Below are positions 62,462-64,000 of a stretch of DNA of 64,000 bases, in pieces. The notes beneath the pieces are model-generated. The model did not search any database. It was not told where the DNA came from and was given only the letters and a program-made list of their open reading frames with translations. Within the stretch, counting starts at the first letter, position 1. Every line of letters begins with the position of its first letter. Both the position numbers and the translations under genes were made by a program. The stretch is from Sporocytophaga myxococcoides (GTDB lineage Bacteria; Bacteroidota; Bacteroidia; Cytophagales; Cytophagaceae), in contig NZ_BBLT01000003.1 in NCBI RefSeq assembly GCF_000775915.1, forward strand, positions 310,001 through 374,000, given 5' to 3'.

Positions 62462-62902
62462 ATGATACGCACTGCAAATGCTGCCTGGAAAGGCGATTTG
62501 AAATCAGGAACTGGTTCCATCAATACTGAAAGTGGTCTGGTAAAAGACGCTACATACAATTTTGCCCGTCGTTTTGAAAATGAAAAGGGTACAAATCCTG
62601 AGGAACTTCTTGGCGCCGCTCATGCTGCCTGCTTTGCTATGGCTCTAAGCCATGGTCTTGCTACTTCAGGATTTACACCTGTAAAGGTTCACGTGGAGGA
62701 TAAAGTGAAACTTGAAAAGGTGGGAGATGGTTTTAGCATTACAACTATCGAGATTAACTGCATTGCTGATGTTCCTGGAATCTCTGAAAGTGAATTTTTA
62801 AAATTCGCGGAAGACACTAAGAAAGGCTGTCCTGTTTCTAAAGCATTAACAGGCGTTACTTTTATCTTAAATGCAAAGCTTAAGTCAGGAGTTTCTGCCT
62901 AA
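62462..62902 (+). CDS. osmC: OsmC family peroxiredoxin
   Basis: 146 aa, the usual length for OsmC. The start 'TANAAWKGDLKSGTGSINTE' and 'GTNPEELLGAAHAACFAMAL' are family marks. The two redox-active cysteines are Cys57 ('HAACFAM') and Cys123 ('KKGCPVSKAL'). OsmC enzymes reduce organic hydroperoxides with a dihydrolipoyl cofactor; the partial dihydrolipoyl dehydrogenase gene right beside it could supply the reduced lipoyl group (inference). It is divergent from the 1-Cys peroxiredoxin gene across a 156-base spacer. Confidence 0.93.
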   Translation: MIRTANAAWKGDLKSGTGSINTESGLVKDATYNFARRFENEKGTNPEELLGAAHAACFAMALSHGLATSGFTPVKVHVEDKVKLEKVGDGFSITTIEINCIADVPGISESEFLKFAEDTKKGCPVSKALTGVTFILNAKLKSGVSA

Positions 62903-62966
62903 TAAAAATGGCTTAAAGGAAAAGAGAGGGCTATATTCCTTTATTTTGTCCTCTCTTATCTTTAGA

Positions 62967-64000
62967 TTATATTTTTGTAAATGTATCGTTTTGCACCAGC
63001 TCGAAATATTCGCCTTTCTCATTGCAACCTCTGCACTTAAGCATGTCCTTGAAAATCTCTGGCTTCAGTATGGATTTTCCCTTAAGCATTCTTACGCATT
63101 CTTGGATGCCTTCTATGATCGAAGGGTGGGGGTGTATTAGTTCAGCAAGTTCTTCAATTCCTTTGTCCATGGATATTAATAAAGCCACAGCCTGAATAGC
63201 ACTTGATGCATGCACTCCTACAGCGCGCATTCCGAGGATTTTCATCTCCTCATCATTGGTTACAAGTATTTTAAAGAAGCCATTCGTATTTCTCATTGCT
63301 ATGGCTCTGGGTATCAGACTATAGTCGATACTTACGACCCGATAAGGTATTCCTTTGCTTCTTGCTTCCTGTTCATTCATTCCTACGCCAGCGGTTTCCG
63401 GACTCAGGAACATGATGGTTGAAATGTTTTTATAGGTCAGTGGTTTAGGATTAAGACCAAACATTTTTTCCACAGCATGTCTGCCCTCAAGTTCACCGAC
63501 GTTGGCAAGTGCAAAATCCGAGGTAAGATCTCCTACTGCATATATGTTTGCCACGGTTGTTCTCGTGTCTTCATTGACAACAGTACAATTGTCATTAATT
63601 ACTACTCCTACTTCCTTGGCGCCAAGGTTTTCGGTGTTTGGAACTCTACCCACTGAAACAAGCGCTTTCTCTACATTGTATATTTCAGAACGACCGTCTT
63701 TGTATCGGAGTTCATATTCTACCCTACCGTTTTTTATTTCCATCCTTACCAATTGTGAGTTTTTATGAATGGTAACACCATTATCCTCAAGGTTTGTTTG
63801 TGTTGTGAGGGAAATGTCTTCATCCTCAAAGGGCAGGATACGGTCTGCTTTGTCAATCAGATTTACTTTTGTCCTTCCAAAATTGGAAAATATAGTTGCC
63901 CATTCGCAACCTATTACTCCTGCTCCGAGAATTACCATACTTTCCGGAAAGTCAGTAAAGCATTCTATGCCATCACTAGTTACTATTATTTTTTCATCTA
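62967..64000 (-). CDS. Dihydrolipoyl dehydrogenase-like flavoprotein (partial at window edge)
   Basis: The frame runs off the right edge, so the N-terminal FAD-binding part, including the redox disulfide, is outside. Visible (about 344 codons): NAD-binding GxGxxG in 'MVILGAGVIGCEWATIF', 'ALVSVGRVPNTENLGAKEVG', second FAD motif in 'NIYAVGDLTSDFALANVGEL' and the C-terminal dimer domain with 'ELAELIHPHPSIIEGIQECV', where the second His of the HxHP motif and the Glu form the active-site base. It belongs to the pyridine nucleotide-disulfide oxidoreductases. After the dimer domain comes an extra tail with a CxxC ('MLKCRGCNEKGEYFEL'), not usual for Lpd. Whether it is Lpd itself or a related enzyme cannot be decided from this part. 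Confidence 0.85.
   Translation of the reverse strand, partial: DEKIIVTSDGIECFTDFPESMVILGAGVIGCEWATIFSNFGRTKVNLIDKADRILPFEDEDISLTTQTNLEDNGVTIHKNSQLVRMEIKNGRVEYELRYKDGRSEIYNVEKALVSVGRVPNTENLGAKEVGVVINDNCTVVNEDTRTTVANIYAVGDLTSDFALANVGELEGRHAVEKMFGLNPKPLTYKNISTIMFLSPETAGVGMNEQEARSKGIPYRVVSIDYSLIPRAIAMRNTNGFFKILVTNDEEMKILGMRAVGVHASSAIQAVALLISMDKGIEELAELIHPHPSIIEGIQECVRMLKGKSILKPEIFKDMLKCRGCNEKGEYFELVQNDTFTKI

Noticed and set aside
1-64000. CRISPR arrays, rRNA, tRNA genes, intact insertion sequences or prophage genes
   Set aside because: No regularly spaced direct repeats, no recognisable rRNA or tRNA sequence and no transposase or phage protein was seen on reading; a short tRNA cannot be fully excluded without a covariance search.

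Overview
The window is a 64 kb piece of a Bacteroidota chromosome, most like a gliding, polymer-degrading Cytophagales (Sporocytophaga/Cytophaga type). The reasons are: type IX secretion (T9SS) C-terminal sorting domains on several exported proteins, a PorP/SprF protein, an OmpA/PD40/TPR protein, a giant PKD-repeat protein ending in a gliding-motility (CHU_C) domain, TAnnTTTG-type promoters, AT-rich spacers, and large PAS-rich histidine kinases. No rRNA, tRNA, CRISPR array, intact transposase or phage gene was seen. The species call is inference.

Layout. (1) 1-5840: a same-strand sugar-catabolism run: partial Gfo/Idh/MocA oxidoreductase, TIM-barrel sugar isomerase/epimerase, PD40 propeller protein, aldo/keto reductase and a GH3 beta-glucosidase, ending in a strong terminator. 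(2) 5853-11705: single genes: two T9SS cargo proteins (one with DUF4397), a DJ-1/AraC regulator, a PhnB-like VOC protein, a small membrane protein and a YceI lipoprotein. (3) 11705-29036: a urea island: an AT-rich regulatory region with ACGTAAGTA repeats, an outer-membrane porin, a UreH/NiCoT-type nickel permease, urtABCDE (urea ABC importer), a fused ureAB, ureC, ureF and ureG, then two tandem ELWxxDGT/T9SS genes, and ureD on the opposite strand. Between the two ELWxxDGT genes lie dead 3' ends of ureD and ureG, which show that a segment of about 2.35 kb was duplicated in tandem. No ureE is present; UreG carries a His-rich N-terminal extension. (4) 29162-32205: a PilJ/NarX-like histidine kinase and a NarL-type regulator, divergent from ureD, then a lipoprotein. 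(5) 32284-43511: a GDPD lipoprotein and a small barrel, then OmpA-PD40, PorP/SprF and an M43 metalloprotease on the minus strand, divergent from the PKD/CHU_C adhesin and a barrel protein with an acidic tail. (6) 43747-64000: a LOG-family protein, an orphan multi-PAS kinase, a VOC protein, a GNAT acetyltransferase, MsrA, a TonB receptor divergent from a YfiR-CHASE8 hybrid kinase pair, small conserved genes, an IMPase/HisN-like phosphatase, an aldo/keto reductase, an OmpH-like protein, a divergent 1-Cys peroxiredoxin/OsmC pair and a partial dihydrolipoyl dehydrogenase.

How the genes fit together. The urea island encodes a whole route from outer membrane to cytoplasm: porin, UrtA, UrtBC/DE, urease, plus nickel supply and the maturation factors UreD/F/G. 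The PKD adhesin, PorP/SprF and OmpA genes look like a T9SS type B cargo with its surface-attachment partners. The YfiR/CHASE8-kinase/TonB trio looks like an envelope-sensing signalling unit in which a YfiN-like sensor drives a phosphorelay instead of a GGDEF domain.
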